Source: Qingshengfaniella alkalisoli (GTDB taxonomy: Bacteria > Pseudomonadota > Alphaproteobacteria > Rhodobacterales > Rhodobacteraceae). Taken from it: 64,000 nt of DNA. The stretch lies in NCBI RefSeq assembly GCF_007855645.1, contig NZ_CP042265.1, positions 434,001 through 498,000 of the forward strand. The letters run 5' to 3'. A program made the translations under genes and the position numbers. The stretch's first letter is position 1. Each line of letters begins with the position of its first letter. Shown here in pieces: positions 26,945-36,486 of this stretch. The notes beneath the pieces are model-generated. The model had not been told where the DNA came from, did not search any database, and saw only the letters and a program-made list of their open reading frames with translations.

Positions 26945-27500
26945 TACGGTTTCTCGGTCGTGTGGGAGAACTCAATCAAAGAAACAATACCTCGCCTCCG
27001 GGCTTTACCATGCCGCAGACCGATCGACCTACGAAAGCGAATCCAGAAATTCCGCTGCAACCCAATAGACAGGTCATATTCGTTGGAGCTGAAGGCCGAT
27101 ATCCCGCTTTGCGCCCATTCGCCTGACACTTCACCGAAAGAAGTCGAGGCGTTGATGCTGTAACCGCCCCCGACGGCATCGATTTGCCAAGGTGGGGTCG
27201 CAACAATCCATTTTGGGATGCGGTCATGTCAGAAGTTACTACAGTCGGACTGGCTCCGTATCTCGGAATTGGCCCCATCGATCATCAGGTTGATTGAGGC
27301 ATCGCCCGCCTGATCATCGTGGAAGGACACGGCCCTGTGTCTTTGTTGTAACTGTAGCTACCACTTGTCGCCTGTCCTTGGATCAGCACAATGCCTTCTT
27401 CGGGAAGCGACTAATGCTCGTGAAATCAGTGGACCCGTCCGAAGAACCACCGCCACATGCCGTGAGGAGCGCGATGGCGCTGACGCATATTGCGGATTTC
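26945..27500 (-). pseudogene. Decayed lipoprotein gene
   Basis: The minus strand keeps separate readable pieces of what looks like one lipoprotein: a lipobox segment AIALLTACGGGSSDGS, then in another frame EEGIVLIQGQATSGSYSYNKD, then VSFHDDQAGDASINLMIDG, then a glycine-rich GGGYSINASTSFGEVSGEW. They follow each other in the right order but in different frames, so at least three frameshifts or small indels are needed. No intact reading frame or clear start remains. I do not recognise the family. It lies within a thousand-base gene-poor stretch (26.8-27.8 kb) with lower G+C than its surroundings. Confidence 0.55.
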
Positions 27501-27507
27501 GGACTGA

Positions 27508-27735
27508 TTACGGCTCTCGTCGGTAAGATCCCTCACTACCCTGTTTTTTTACTATGCTATCGGACACAGGGAGTAGGGCGGCGAATACGCAGCCGAACCG
27601 ACCGCACCACGACGGAAGCCACTTACCCAACGCCATCAAAACAACGTGAAGGCAAATACGGCGGCAACAGGCATTTACCCAGTAAGATTTGGTTAACAGC
27701 CCATTCTTGCCGTAGAGGCAGTTGTAGAAAATCAT
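27508..27735 (-). CDS. Possible small ORF, unassigned
   Basis: 75 codons beginning MIFYNCLYGKNG, preceded by a near-perfect Shine-Dalgarno AAGGAGG eight bases from the ATG. The predicted peptide is cysteine- and arginine-rich with one hydrophobic patch and no family resemblance I can see. It overlaps the region where the decayed lipoprotein gene lost its start, so it may be the ribosome site and first codons of that or another broken gene rather than a working protein. Confidence 0.2.
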   Translation of the reverse strand: MIFYNCLYGKNGLLTKSYWVNACCRRICLHVVLMALGKWLPSWCGRFGCVFAALLPVSDSIVKKQGSEGSYRREP

Positions 27736-27815
27736 CCGCACCGCCTCCTTTGCGTTAAAAACAAGACACTGGTGGATCACATTCACTTTTCCACAGATGT
27801 TTTCCCAGATGTGAA

Positions 27816-27831
27816 TAACTATATATTGACA
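27816..27831. promoter_or_regulatory. NrdR-like box upstream of the nrd riboswitch
   Basis: The core CTATATATTG matches the centre of the published NrdR consensus (acaCwAtATaTwGtgt). It lies about 35 bases before the start of the cobalamin riboswitch. NrdR usually needs two boxes about 31 bases apart; the position upstream (around 27784-27800) shows only a weak, degenerate match. Confidence 0.45.
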
Positions 27832-27861
27832 GTAGCCGTCAGTTTGGCACTAAATGGGGGT

Positions 27862-28040
27862 GTTCTGGTTCCCGCGATTCAGCCTCGGGTGAAGAGGGAA
27901 GCCGGTGTAATTCCGGCGCTGCCCCCGCAACTGTAAGCGGCAAGCCAAGGTCCGAATATCCACTGGTGTATCTGCACCGGGAAGGAGGGCCAAGGCGTCC
28001 GAGCCGCGCAGTCAGGAGACCTGCCAGGACGACGAAAGAC
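27862..28040 (+). ncRNA. Cobalamin (B12) riboswitch before nrdHIEF
   Basis: Conserved riboswitch blocks occur in order: GGTTCCCG, GAAGAGGGAAGCCGGTG, the B12 box core GCCCCCGCAACTGTAAGCGG, GAGCCG, and the closing AGTCAGGAGACCTGCC. It directly precedes nrdH (start 28129) on the same strand. Riboswitches of this class usually turn genes off when adenosylcobalamin is abundant, so nrdHIEF should be made when B12 is scarce. I cannot tell from sequence whether it stops transcription or blocks translation. Confidence 0.93.
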
Positions 28041-28128
28041 CATCACGGGCGGAGGGTCCGCGGATGAGTGCCGGCAGTGAAAGGCCGCTCCGTCTGTGTC
28101 TCTGCCAACAACCCTTGGGGACGCGCGC

Positions 28129-28350
28129 ATGACGATAACCGTTTATTCCAAACCCGCCTGTGTACAATGCACGGCCACGACCCGTGCGCTGGACAGCAAA
28201 GGTCTTGAGTATGATGTTATCGATCTGACCCAAGATGCCGGCGCAATGGATCATGTCCAGTCGCTCGGTTATCGTCAGGCACCTGTTGTTATCGCCGACA
28301 ATGATCACTGGGCGGGTTTTCGCCCCGACAAGATCGGCGCATTGAGCTGA
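28129..28350 (+). CDS. nrdH: Glutaredoxin-like protein NrdH
   Basis: 73-residue electron donor for class Ib ribonucleotide reductase. The redox pair is C9-V-Q-C12 in [12 protein letters not shown], and the YRQAPVV and GFRPDKI segments are typical of NrdH. First gene behind the riboswitch, four bases before nrdI. An upstream ATG is in frame at 28096, but this N-terminus ([11 protein letters not shown]) is the family one. Confidence 0.95.
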   Translation: MTITVYSKPACVQCTATTRALDSKGLEYDVIDLTQDAGAMDHVQSLGYRQAPVVIADNDHWAGFRPDKIGALS

Positions 28351-28354
28351 CGCC

Positions 28355-28771
28355 ATGGGCGGGCTTTTCTACTTCTCCAGCCCGTCCGGCAACACCCACC
28401 GCTTCATCTCGCGGCTGGGCCTTTCGGCCTGCCGGATTCCATATCGTGCCTCGGAAGAGATGATCGCGGTGGATCGGCCCTTCGTCCTTATCAGCCCGAC
28501 CTATTCGGACGGTGAAGGACGGGGGGCCGTACACAAACAGGTGATCCGCTTTCTCAATAATGCGGACACCCGCAAAAACCTCCGTGGTATCATCGCCACG
28601 GGCAACCGCAATTTCGGGCAATACTTTGCCCATGCGGGCGATGTCATATCTGCCAAATGCGGCGTCCCCCTGCTCTATAGGTTCGAGCTGTCGGGGACGG
28701 AAACCGACATCGCGCGCGTTCGTGCAGGATTGGACAAGTTTTGGACACGGCAACCCTTGAGCGCCCAGTAG
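28355..28771 (+). CDS. nrdI: NrdI flavoprotein
   Basis: 138-residue flavodoxin-like protein that supplies superoxide or similar oxidant to assemble the dimanganese-tyrosyl cofactor of NrdF. FMN-phosphate loop [13 protein letters not shown] near the N-terminus, then [10 protein letters not shown] and [19 protein letters not shown], all standard for NrdI. Overlaps the nrdE start by 31 bases. Confidence 0.95.
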   Translation: MGGLFYFSSPSGNTHRFISRLGLSACRIPYRASEEMIAVDRPFVLISPTYSDGEGRGAVHKQVIRFLNNADTRKNLRGIIATGNRNFGQYFAHAGDVISAKCGVPLLYRFELSGTETDIARVRAGLDKFWTRQPLSAQ

Positions 28772-30891
28772 CGCAGACCGAAGAGTTGGACTACCACGCG
28801 CTGAACGCGATGCTGAATCTCTATGACCCCGAGGGGAAGATCCAGTTCGATGCTGACAGGCGCGCTGCGCGGCAGTATTTCTTACAGCACGTCAATCAGA
28901 ACACGGTGTTCTTCCATTCGCTGGACGAGAAGCTCGGCTATCTCGTGTCGGAAGGCTATTATGAAAAAGAAGTGCTCGACCAGTACAGCCGCGACTTCGT
29001 CCGCAAGATCTGGGACGCGGCCTACACGAAGAAGTTTCGCTTTCCGACGTTTCTTGGTGCGTTCAAATACTACACCAGCTACACGCTGAAGACGTTTGAC
29101 GGGAAGCGCTACCTCGAACGTTACGAGGATCGCGTTGTCATGGTCGCGCTGGCGTTGGCGCAGGGTGACAAGAAACTGGCCATGCGGTTGATGGAGGAAA
29201 TCATCGCGGGCCGGTTCCAACCAGCGACTCCGACTTTCCTGAACGCAGGCAAGAAGCAACGCGGCGAACTTATCTCCTGTTTCCTTCTGCGCCTCGAAGA
29301 CAATATGGAAAGCATAGGTCGCGGGATCAACTCGGCGCTTCAATTGTCCAAGCGCGGCGGCGGCGTTGCCCTGATGTTGACCAACATCCGCGAATCCGGA
29401 GCCCCCATCAAAGGCATCGAGAACCAGTCATCGGGCGTGATCCCGGTGATGAAGCTGCTGGAAGACAGCTTTTCCTACGCAAACCAACTCGGTGCGCGAC
29501 AAGGCGCGGGCGCGGTTTACCTGAATGCACACCATCCCGACATTTTGCGCTTTCTCGACACAAAACGCGAGAATGCCGACGAGAAAATCCGGATCAAAAC
29601 GCTGTCGCTTGGCGTCGTCATTCCGGACATCACCTTCGAGTTGGCGAAGAAGAACGAAGACATGTATCTCTTCTCACCGCATGACATCGAAAAGGTTTAT
29701 GGCCTGCCCTTCTCGGAAATCTCTGTGACCGAGAAGTACGACGAGATGGTCGACAACCCCAAGATTCGGAAGAAGAAGATCAACGCGCGGGCATTCTTCC
29801 AGACCATCGCGGAAATCCAGTTTGAATCCGGCTACCCCTATATCCTGTTCGAGGACACCGCCAACCGTGCCAATCCGGTTCAGGGTCGGATCAACATGTC
29901 CAACCTATGCTCGGAAATCCTGCAGGTGAACGAGGCATCCGAATTCAACGACGATCTTAGCTATAAGCACCTGGGTACGGACATCTCATGCAACCTTGGC
30001 TCACTCAACATCGCCAGAACGATGGATGGCGGCGATATAGGTGCGACGGTCGAGACCGCGATCCGCGCTCTGAATGCTGTGTCTGAAATGTCAGCGATCG
30101 ACAGCGTGCCCTCCGTGCGTCGTGGAAATGACGAAAGTCACGCGATCGGCTTGGGCCAGATGAACCTGCATGGCTTTCTTGCGCGCGAACACATCCACTA
30201 TGGCAGCAAAGAAGGTGTGGATTTCACAAACATCTATTTCGCGACGGTGCTCTATCACTGCCTGCGCGCCTCGAACGCCATCGCTAGGGAACGCAAGCAG
30301 ACATTCAAGGGTTTCAAGAAGTCGAAGTACGCCGACGGCACATTCTTCGACAAATACACTGAGCAGGACTGGTTGCCGGAAACCGACCGCGTGCGCGAGT
30401 TGTTCGACAAATTGGGTGTTGCCGTTCCAACACGTAACGATTGGGCAGAGCTGAAGTCCGCCGTGATGAAGCACGGCATCTTCAACCGTAACCTCCAGGC
30501 CGTGCCGCCGACCGGCTCGATCAGCTATATCAACAACTCGACGTCCTCGATCCACCCGATCACCTCAAAGATCGAGATCCGCAAGGAAGGTAAGATCGGA
30601 CGCGTCTACTACCCGGCCGCGTTCATGAACAACGAAAACCTCGAATACTACCGTGACGCGTATGAAATCGGGCCCGAGGCGATCATTGACACTTATGCGG
30701 CCGCAACTCAGCACGTGGATCAAGGTCTTTCCCTGACGCTGTTCTTCAAGGACACGGCAACCACCCGAGATATCAACCGCGCGCAAATCTACGCGTGGAA
30801 GAAGGGCATCAAGACCATCTACTACATCCGCCTGCGCCAGATGGCCCTGGAAGGGACCGAAGTGCAGGGTTGTGTGAGCTGCTCACTCTAA
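28741..30891 (+). CDS. nrdE: Class Ib ribonucleoside-diphosphate reductase, alpha subunit
   Basis: Catalytic subunit making deoxyribonucleotides. 716 residues. The start is a TTG inside nrdI; the resulting N-terminus ([14 protein letters not shown] shortly after) fits the family. Visible: [18 protein letters not shown] with an active-site cysteine, [10 protein letters not shown] with the catalytic radical cysteine, [27 protein letters not shown], and the redox C-terminal pair in GCVSCSL (C711, C714). Class Ib members lack the N-terminal ATP cone of NrdA, as here. Followed by an intergenic hairpin and nrdF. Confidence 0.96.
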   Translation: MDTATLERPVAQTEELDYHALNAMLNLYDPEGKIQFDADRRAARQYFLQHVNQNTVFFHSLDEKLGYLVSEGYYEKEVLDQYSRDFVRKIWDAAYTKKFRFPTFLGAFKYYTSYTLKTFDGKRYLERYEDRVVMVALALAQGDKKLAMRLMEEIIAGRFQPATPTFLNAGKKQRGELISCFLLRLEDNMESIGRGINSALQLSKRGGGVALMLTNIRESGAPIKGIENQSSGVIPVMKLLEDSFSYANQLGARQGAGAVYLNAHHPDILRFLDTKRENADEKIRIKTLSLGVVIPDITFELAKKNEDMYLFSPHDIEKVYGLPFSEISVTEKYDEMVDNPKIRKKKINARAFFQTIAEIQFESGYPYILFEDTANRANPVQGRINMSNLCSEILQVNEASEFNDDLSYKHLGTDISCNLGSLNIARTMDGGDIGATVETAIRALNAVSEMSAIDSVPSVRRGNDESHAIGLGQMNLHGFLAREHIHYGSKEGVDFTNIYFATVLYHCLRASNAIARERKQTFKGFKKSKYADGTFFDKYTEQDWLPETDRVRELFDKLGVAVPTRNDWAELKSAVMKHGIFNRNLQAVPPTGSISYINNSTSSIHPITSKIEIRKEGKIGRVYYPAAFMNNENLEYYRDAYEIGPEAIIDTYAAATQHVDQGLSLTLFFKDTATTRDINRAQIYAWKKGIKTIYYIRLRQMALEGTEVQGCVSCSL

Positions 30892-30901
30892 GTTTCCCCA
30901 A

Positions 30902-30929
30902 GCGCCGGACCGCCCCAAGGGTCCGGCGC
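30902..30929. other. Strong hairpin between nrdE and nrdF
   Basis: A perfect 10-bp stem GCGCCGGACC / GGTCCGGCGC with an 8-base loop, ten bases after the nrdE stop. No T-run follows, so it is more likely a transcript-processing or stability element, or an imperfect attenuator, setting the NrdE:NrdF ratio. Confidence 0.6.
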
Positions 30930-30992
30930 GAAATTTCCCTTGCAGGACAGGCGTGATATGATCCATGCGCCGCGACCTGCTCCGCGCGCTGA

Positions 30993-31983
<991 letters not shown>

Positions 31984-31993
31984 GATCCGGAAA

Positions 31994-32459
31994 ATGGCGA
32001 TCGAGATTGAGTTTCGAGAAGCATACCGCGATGAAGTTCCTCAGGTCGTAGCGCTGTTGGTGGATGATGAACTGGGTCGTGGACGCGAAGGACAGAACCT
32101 TTCGGTCTATTTCGACGCGTTCGACGCCATGTCGCGCGAAACCGGAAACCGCGTCTATGTGGGTATCATGGACGATAAGGTCGTAGCCACCTACCAGTTG
32201 ACAGCCATCAGCGGCCTATCGCGAACAGCCACCCGCCGCGCCCAGATCGAAGGTTGTGCGGGTGGCGTCATCATTACGAGGCACTGGAGTGGGGCGCATG
32301 CTTCTGGCAGATGCCGAACAGCGTGCGCGAGATGCCGGATGCGCCCTGATGCAGCTGACCAGCGATCGACAGCGCGAGACAGCACACAAGTTCTATGAAA
32401 CCGCTGGCTATACGCCCAGCCACACCGGTTTCAAGAAACCGCTTTTCGCTGACGAATAG
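31994..32459 (+). pseudogene. GNAT acetyltransferase, apparent +1 frameshift
   Basis: Ten bases after nrdF. The first part (MAIEIEFREAYRDEVPQVVALLV...) and the second part in another frame (RVASSLRGTGVGRMLLADAEQRARDAGC, in pieces) join into one ordinary GNAT protein if one T is removed from GGTTGTG at 32254-32255: the fold then reads RAQIEGVRVASSLRGTGVG, with the acetyl-CoA loop RGTGVGRML. The intact protein would be about 154 residues. The break lies under 500 bases from the nrdF break. Substrate unknown. Confidence 0.8.
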
Positions 32460-32544
32460 TCCGTTCGAAGTTTTTTGTCCCAAGGGGGTGACGCAAGGAA
32501 ATTTCGCGGCTATAGAAATTGCGACTCATAGTGGAGGACTCTTG

Positions 32545-32697
32545 ATGAGGCATTACCGCACGACCATCTTGCTGACACCGGCAGCGCCGTACCGGGCTGC
32601 CCGCGCAGTCCATCCTTTTCAAGACAATCAGATCCCCGCGGAGGGGCACTATGCTTCGAAATCTAGAAAATCTTGTCGACCCGTTTGCTGCGTATGA
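32545..32697 (+). CDS. Possible 50-residue leader ORF upstream of the ABC exporter
   Basis: MRHYRTTILLTPAAPYRAAR... has a good site GTGGAGG upstream, and its last 16 codons overlap the exporter start in another frame. No similarity to known proteins. It could couple translation to the exporter or be chance. Confidence 0.2.
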   Translation: MRHYRTTILLTPAAPYRAARAVHPFQDNQIPAEGHYASKSRKSCRPVCCV

Positions 32698-34507
32698 GGA
32701 AGAAACGCCGCCGAAAGAGCTGCGTAAGTTCCTGATATCCCATCTTCTTCCGTTCAAGAAGGTGCTGCTAGCGATTGCAGCGGTGGGACTAATCGCCGCG
32801 CTGACGGAAACCGCGCTGATCTACTATTCGGGTCGCGTCATCGACCTGATGACCAGCGCCGGGCGCGACGCATTCTGGAACCGCCACGCGATCGAGCTCC
32901 TTCTGGCCGCGGTGCTGATCCTGATCCTGCGCCCGCTTGCAGTATCGCTGAACTTCGCACTGCTGTTCCGTGCCTACTCGACCAATATGGTGGCGCAGGC
33001 GCGCTGGCGCTCACACAAGCACATGCTGGGTCAATCGGTCGGCTTCTTCCAGAACGACTTCGCCGGACGTCTTGCAAACCGCGTGATGAACATGGGCTAT
33101 GCGGTCGAGGACAGCGTATTCCTGATGTTCGAGGGATTCTGGCACGCGGCGATCTTCGTGATGGGCACTCTGTTCGTGCTCAGCCGGATGGATATGCGTC
33201 TGGTCATCCCGCTGCTGCTGTGGATCGGGCTGTATCTGTGGTTCGTTCTATGGCTGGCCCCGCGGATCGGTCGCGCATCTGAAAAGCTGAGCCACGCGAA
33301 TTCGGCCGTTACCGCTCGCGTGGTTGACGCATATACCAACATAGAAACGGTCAAGCTGTTCGCGCATGCGGAGCGGGAAGAAACCTACGCTCGCAACGCC
33401 ATGTCGCGGCACCGGCTGCGGTTCTCGCGGATTCTGCGGCTGTTCTCGGTGATGATGACAGGCATCGCGGGCGTCAACGCGCTGGCCGTTCTATTGTTGG
33501 TTGGCCCCGCCATTTGGTTATGGTCAATCGGCAGCCTGAGCATCGGACAGGTGTCCACTGCGGTTGCGCTGACGGTGCGGTTGAACGCGATGACCGGGTG
33601 GATCATGTGGCTGACCGTTCGGATTTTCGAGCATTTCGGTGTGATCCGCGAAGGCCTGGAAAGCATTGCGCAGCCCCAGACCGTTACCAATACCGACGAC
33701 GCGACGACACTCAAGGTGCGCAAGGCCGAAATCCGCTACGACAACCTCAGCCACCACTACGGCAAGGGCAAAGGCGGGCTGGATCACATCAATCTGGTCA
33801 TCCCCGACGGACAGAAGGTCGGCTTGGTCGGGCGCTCCGGCGCGGGTAAGTCGTCGCTGGTCAACCTGCTGCTGCGTTTCCGCGACGCCGAAAGCGGTCG
33901 GGTGTTGATCGACGGGCAAGACATTTCGCTGGTCACACAGGAAAGCCTGCGCAAGCAGATCGGCATGGTCACGCAGGACAGTTCCCTGCTGCATCGGTCG
34001 GTGCGGGACAACATCCTGTATGGTCGGCCCGACGCGACCGAAGCGCAAATGATCGAAGCCGCAAAGCGAGCCGAAGCGCATGACTTCATCCAGCAACTTG
34101 CCGACCCCAAGGGTCGCACGGGATACAACGCGCATGTCGGTGAACGGGGTGTAAAACTGTCGGGTGGCCAGCGCCAGCGGATTGCTTTGGCGCGGGTCAT
34201 CCTGAAGGACGCGCCTATCCTTGTGCTGGACGAAGCGACCTCTGCGCTCGATTCCGAGGTGGAGGCAAGCATCCAGCAAACGCTCTATGGCGTGATGCAG
34301 GGCAAGACGGTGATCGCGATTGCGCACCGCCTGTCAACCATCGCCCAGATGGACCGTATCATCGTGATGGAGGCCGGACGCATCGCCGAAGACGGCACGC
34401 ATGAGGAATTGCTGGCACAAGGTGGTCTCTATGCGAGCTTCTGGAATCGGCAGTCAGGCGGGTTTCTTGATGCCGATCCCGAACACCTGTCAGATCACGT
34501 GGCATAA
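32651..34507 (+). CDS. ABC exporter, fused membrane and ATPase domains
   Basis: 618-residue half-transporter of the MsbA/multidrug type that should act as a homodimer. About six transmembrane helices in the first 330 residues, then the nucleotide domain with Walker A GRSGAGKSS, Q-loop VTQDSSLLH, signature LSGGQRQRI, Walker B ILVLDEATSALD and switch AHRLST, in standard order. GGAGGGGCACT precedes the ATG. Exported substrate unknown; lipid, drug or peptide are all possible. Confidence 0.93.
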   Translation: MLRNLENLVDPFAAYEEETPPKELRKFLISHLLPFKKVLLAIAAVGLIAALTETALIYYSGRVIDLMTSAGRDAFWNRHAIELLLAAVLILILRPLAVSLNFALLFRAYSTNMVAQARWRSHKHMLGQSVGFFQNDFAGRLANRVMNMGYAVEDSVFLMFEGFWHAAIFVMGTLFVLSRMDMRLVIPLLLWIGLYLWFVLWLAPRIGRASEKLSHANSAVTARVVDAYTNIETVKLFAHAEREETYARNAMSRHRLRFSRILRLFSVMMTGIAGVNALAVLLLVGPAIWLWSIGSLSIGQVSTAVALTVRLNAMTGWIMWLTVRIFEHFGVIREGLESIAQPQTVTNTDDATTLKVRKAEIRYDNLSHHYGKGKGGLDHINLVIPDGQKVGLVGRSGAGKSSLVNLLLRFRDAESGRVLIDGQDISLVTQESLRKQIGMVTQDSSLLHRSVRDNILYGRPDATEAQMIEAAKRAEAHDFIQQLADPKGRTGYNAHVGERGVKLSGGQRQRIALARVILKDAPILVLDEATSALDSEVEASIQQTLYGVMQGKTVIAIAHRLSTIAQMDRIIVMEAGRIAEDGTHEELLAQGGLYASFWNRQSGGFLDADPEHLSDHVA

Positions 34508-34508
34508 C

Positions 34509-34534
34509 GACAGGGGGCTTACCCGCCCTCTGTC
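34509..34534. terminator. Hairpin between converging exporter and opgC genes
   Basis: GACAGGGGGC pairs with GCCCTCTGTC (one G-T pair) around a six-base loop, just after both stop codons. Likely a two-way terminator; no strong T-run follows. Confidence 0.6.
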
Positions 34535-34537
34535 AAT

Positions 34538-35722
34538 TCAGCGACCATCCAGCGCAGCGCGCACAGCGTTCCGCCAGGGCTGAGCTTTCAGGTAGGCCAC
34601 AAAATATGCGGTCAAAGAAAGCAATGCGATGCCCAACACATTGACGACCAGTGCCTGCAACACACCCCTCCCCATGACATCCAGCAAAACCCCCATCAAC
34701 CGCGACAACACCATCGACGTCATGAACACCGCTAAAGTTTGCTGGCCGACCTTACTGACAACGGGTGTCACCCGATCACGTATAGGACCACCTAGCAAAC
34801 GGCTTCCCATCGGTCCTACGGCAGCCCACGCAAGATAAGCCAAGCTAAGAAAATGGATATATCGCAAAATTCCCTGGTCGGTCTTGGACAGCAGGATCCA
34901 CCATTCCTTCCGCCACGCCCGGATTTCTGCGAACATCCCAACGGTCTCGTGCCACGCCAAGGGCAATGATATCACCACCACCGCGCAGGCGATCGCGATC
35001 ATTGCGCGGCTTTTGGGCGGCTTGGGAATCCAACCTGCCATCAAACCGAACCCCGTGAAAAAGACGAGTTGCCAGGCAAAAGGGTTGAAGAACCACTGCC
35101 GCTCGCTGCCTCTGGAAAACCAGTATTCCGCTGGAAGCTCCAACCCACCGGCCGTCACGTAAGCCCACAGACACAGGCTAGCCATAATCACGAGTTTCGG
35201 ACTGATCTGCGCCAGCAACATCATCGGCGGAACCAATCCCAGAATGACGAAATACATTGGCAAGATGTCAAAGTAATTCGGCACATAAGTCATGGTCATC
35301 AAGCCAATCATGTTACGTCCCGTTTCACGGATGAAGGGATACAGATTCAATGCATCCACGTAATCTTTCTCGAACCAGCCCGTCTGATTCAGGACCAGCA
35401 TCGTAAAGAGGGCCACGAAGAAAACACCCAGATGCGCCCAGTAAATCTGCCACATCCTCAATAGGATGCGCAAAGTGCCCATCCACCAACCCGCGTACTG
35501 GAAGATCGTGCCAAAGGCGATAGCCGAAGCCATGCCCGAACAGAACACGAAGATTTCCGCGGCATCGGAAAACCCGAAACGTGATGGCGTCCATAAAGCC
35601 CATGGGTTGGACGGAACGTGCGACAGAAGAATGACATACATTGCTACGCCGCGAAAGAAATCGAGCCGTGGATCGCGTGTGCGAGATGGCGGCTTGCGTT
35701 CAGGGGATGCTTGTTGCGTCAT
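34538..35722 (-). CDS. opgC: OpgC-family membrane acyltransferase
   Basis: 394 residues, about ten transmembrane helices. OpgC adds succinyl groups to periplasmic glucans in enterobacteria and rhizobia. Characteristic segments: RLDFFRGVAMYVILLSHVPSNPWALWTPSRFGFSDAAEIFVFCSGMASAIAF read in short parts, FEKDYVDALNLYPFIRETGRNMIGL and an aromatic-rich tail. It stands alone, convergent with the exporter; no opgG/opgH glucan synthase is present in the window, so the glucan substrate would come from elsewhere. Confidence 0.88.
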   Translation of the reverse strand: MTQQASPERKPPSRTRDPRLDFFRGVAMYVILLSHVPSNPWALWTPSRFGFSDAAEIFVFCSGMASAIAFGTIFQYAGWWMGTLRILLRMWQIYWAHLGVFFVALFTMLVLNQTGWFEKDYVDALNLYPFIRETGRNMIGLMTMTYVPNYFDILPMYFVILGLVPPMMLLAQISPKLVIMASLCLWAYVTAGGLELPAEYWFSRGSERQWFFNPFAWQLVFFTGFGLMAGWIPKPPKSRAMIAIACAVVVISLPLAWHETVGMFAEIRAWRKEWWILLSKTDQGILRYIHFLSLAYLAWAAVGPMGSRLLGGPIRDRVTPVVSKVGQQTLAVFMTSMVLSRLMGVLLDVMGRGVLQALVVNVLGIALLSLTAYFVAYLKAQPWRNAVRAALDGR

Positions 35723-35847
35723 ATATTGTTGTCTTGCCCAAAAAACCTTGCCTCGGCCGAAGCCATCAGACCAACTACGGCATTGTCAGCGGTAGGTTTA
35801 GCCCCGATTTACGTATCGGATGAAATTCGCCAGTTCGCGCCATCAAG

Positions 35848-36402
35848 TTACAATTCTATATTCGTCAAACGGTTCAGAAGTTCCGCAGCATTGTGCACAC
35901 CGAACTTCCGAAGCAGTCGTGCCCGAACATCTTCAATCGTTCGCGGCGACAAGCCAAGATCCCCGGCAATTTGCTTGCTGGTCATTCCTTGCATCAACAA
36001 CATCACGACGTCTCGTTCCCTCGGCGTCAGATTAACGCGCGTTGGCGCGTCGGCAAGCATCGAGTAGCTCAGTACGGTCCGTGCCAGAGGCGCTTCCGGT
36101 GTCAGCGATCGTGCTCGGAAACGGCACCAGATGGCACTTCCGTCTTTCCGCCTTAGAATACGCAGATCAGAATACACTTTCTGCCGCCGCAGCGCCGCCA
36201 ATCCAATGTCGCGTACCTGCGCAAACTCTTCGTCACTGTCGTATAGCTGGCGAAAACTCTGCCCCACCAGTTCTTCAACCGAGAACCCGCTCAAGTCTGC
36301 AAAAGTTTGATTGCAGGCTCGGACAACTCGATCTTCTGTCAAGACGAGTCCGACAGGAGCGCTGTCGAAAGCAAGATGTGCAAGCGTGTCGAACGTTGTC
36401 AT
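35848..36402 (-). CDS. PAS-LuxR transcriptional regulator
   Basis: 184 residues. A PAS sensor domain occupies the first about 110 residues (LAHLAFDSAPVGLVLTEDR, GQSFRQLY and RKDGSAIWCRFRARSL), and a LuxR/GerE helix-turn-helix ends the protein (LTPRERDVVMLLMQGMTSKQIAGDLGLSPRTIEDVRARLLRKFGVH, in parts). There is no receiver domain or kinase, so the PAS part probably senses a cytoplasmic ligand or redox state directly. Divergent from the M20/ABC/NylC-type operon through repeats of TACCGT. Confidence 0.87.
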   Translation of the reverse strand: MTTFDTLAHLAFDSAPVGLVLTEDRVVRACNQTFADLSGFSVEELVGQSFRQLYDSDEEFAQVRDIGLAALRRQKVYSDLRILRRKDGSAIWCRFRARSLTPEAPLARTVLSYSMLADAPTRVNLTPRERDVVMLLMQGMTSKQIAGDLGLSPRTIEDVRARLLRKFGVHNAAELLNRLTNIEL

Positions 36403-36408
36403 GTAGTG

Positions 36409-36438
36409 TACCGTGGTTATACGGTATTGCTACCGTAT
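36409..36438. promoter_or_regulatory. Nested TACCGT palindromes between luxR-type gene and catabolic operon
   Basis: Three copies alternate in direction: TACCGT at 36409-36414, ACGGTA at 36421-36426 and TACCGT at 36431-36436. Outer pair ATACGGTA / TACCGTAT is a perfect 8-bp palindrome with a 4-base spacer, and the first two copies form TACCGT-N6-ACGGTA. It begins 6 bases upstream of the regulator start and lies 49 bases from the operon start, so the PAS-LuxR protein is the prime candidate to bind it. Confidence 0.6.
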
Positions 36439-36486
36439 TTTCTTGACGTCATGCTACCCCCTCCAAGCAAATCACGCGGGCAGGCG

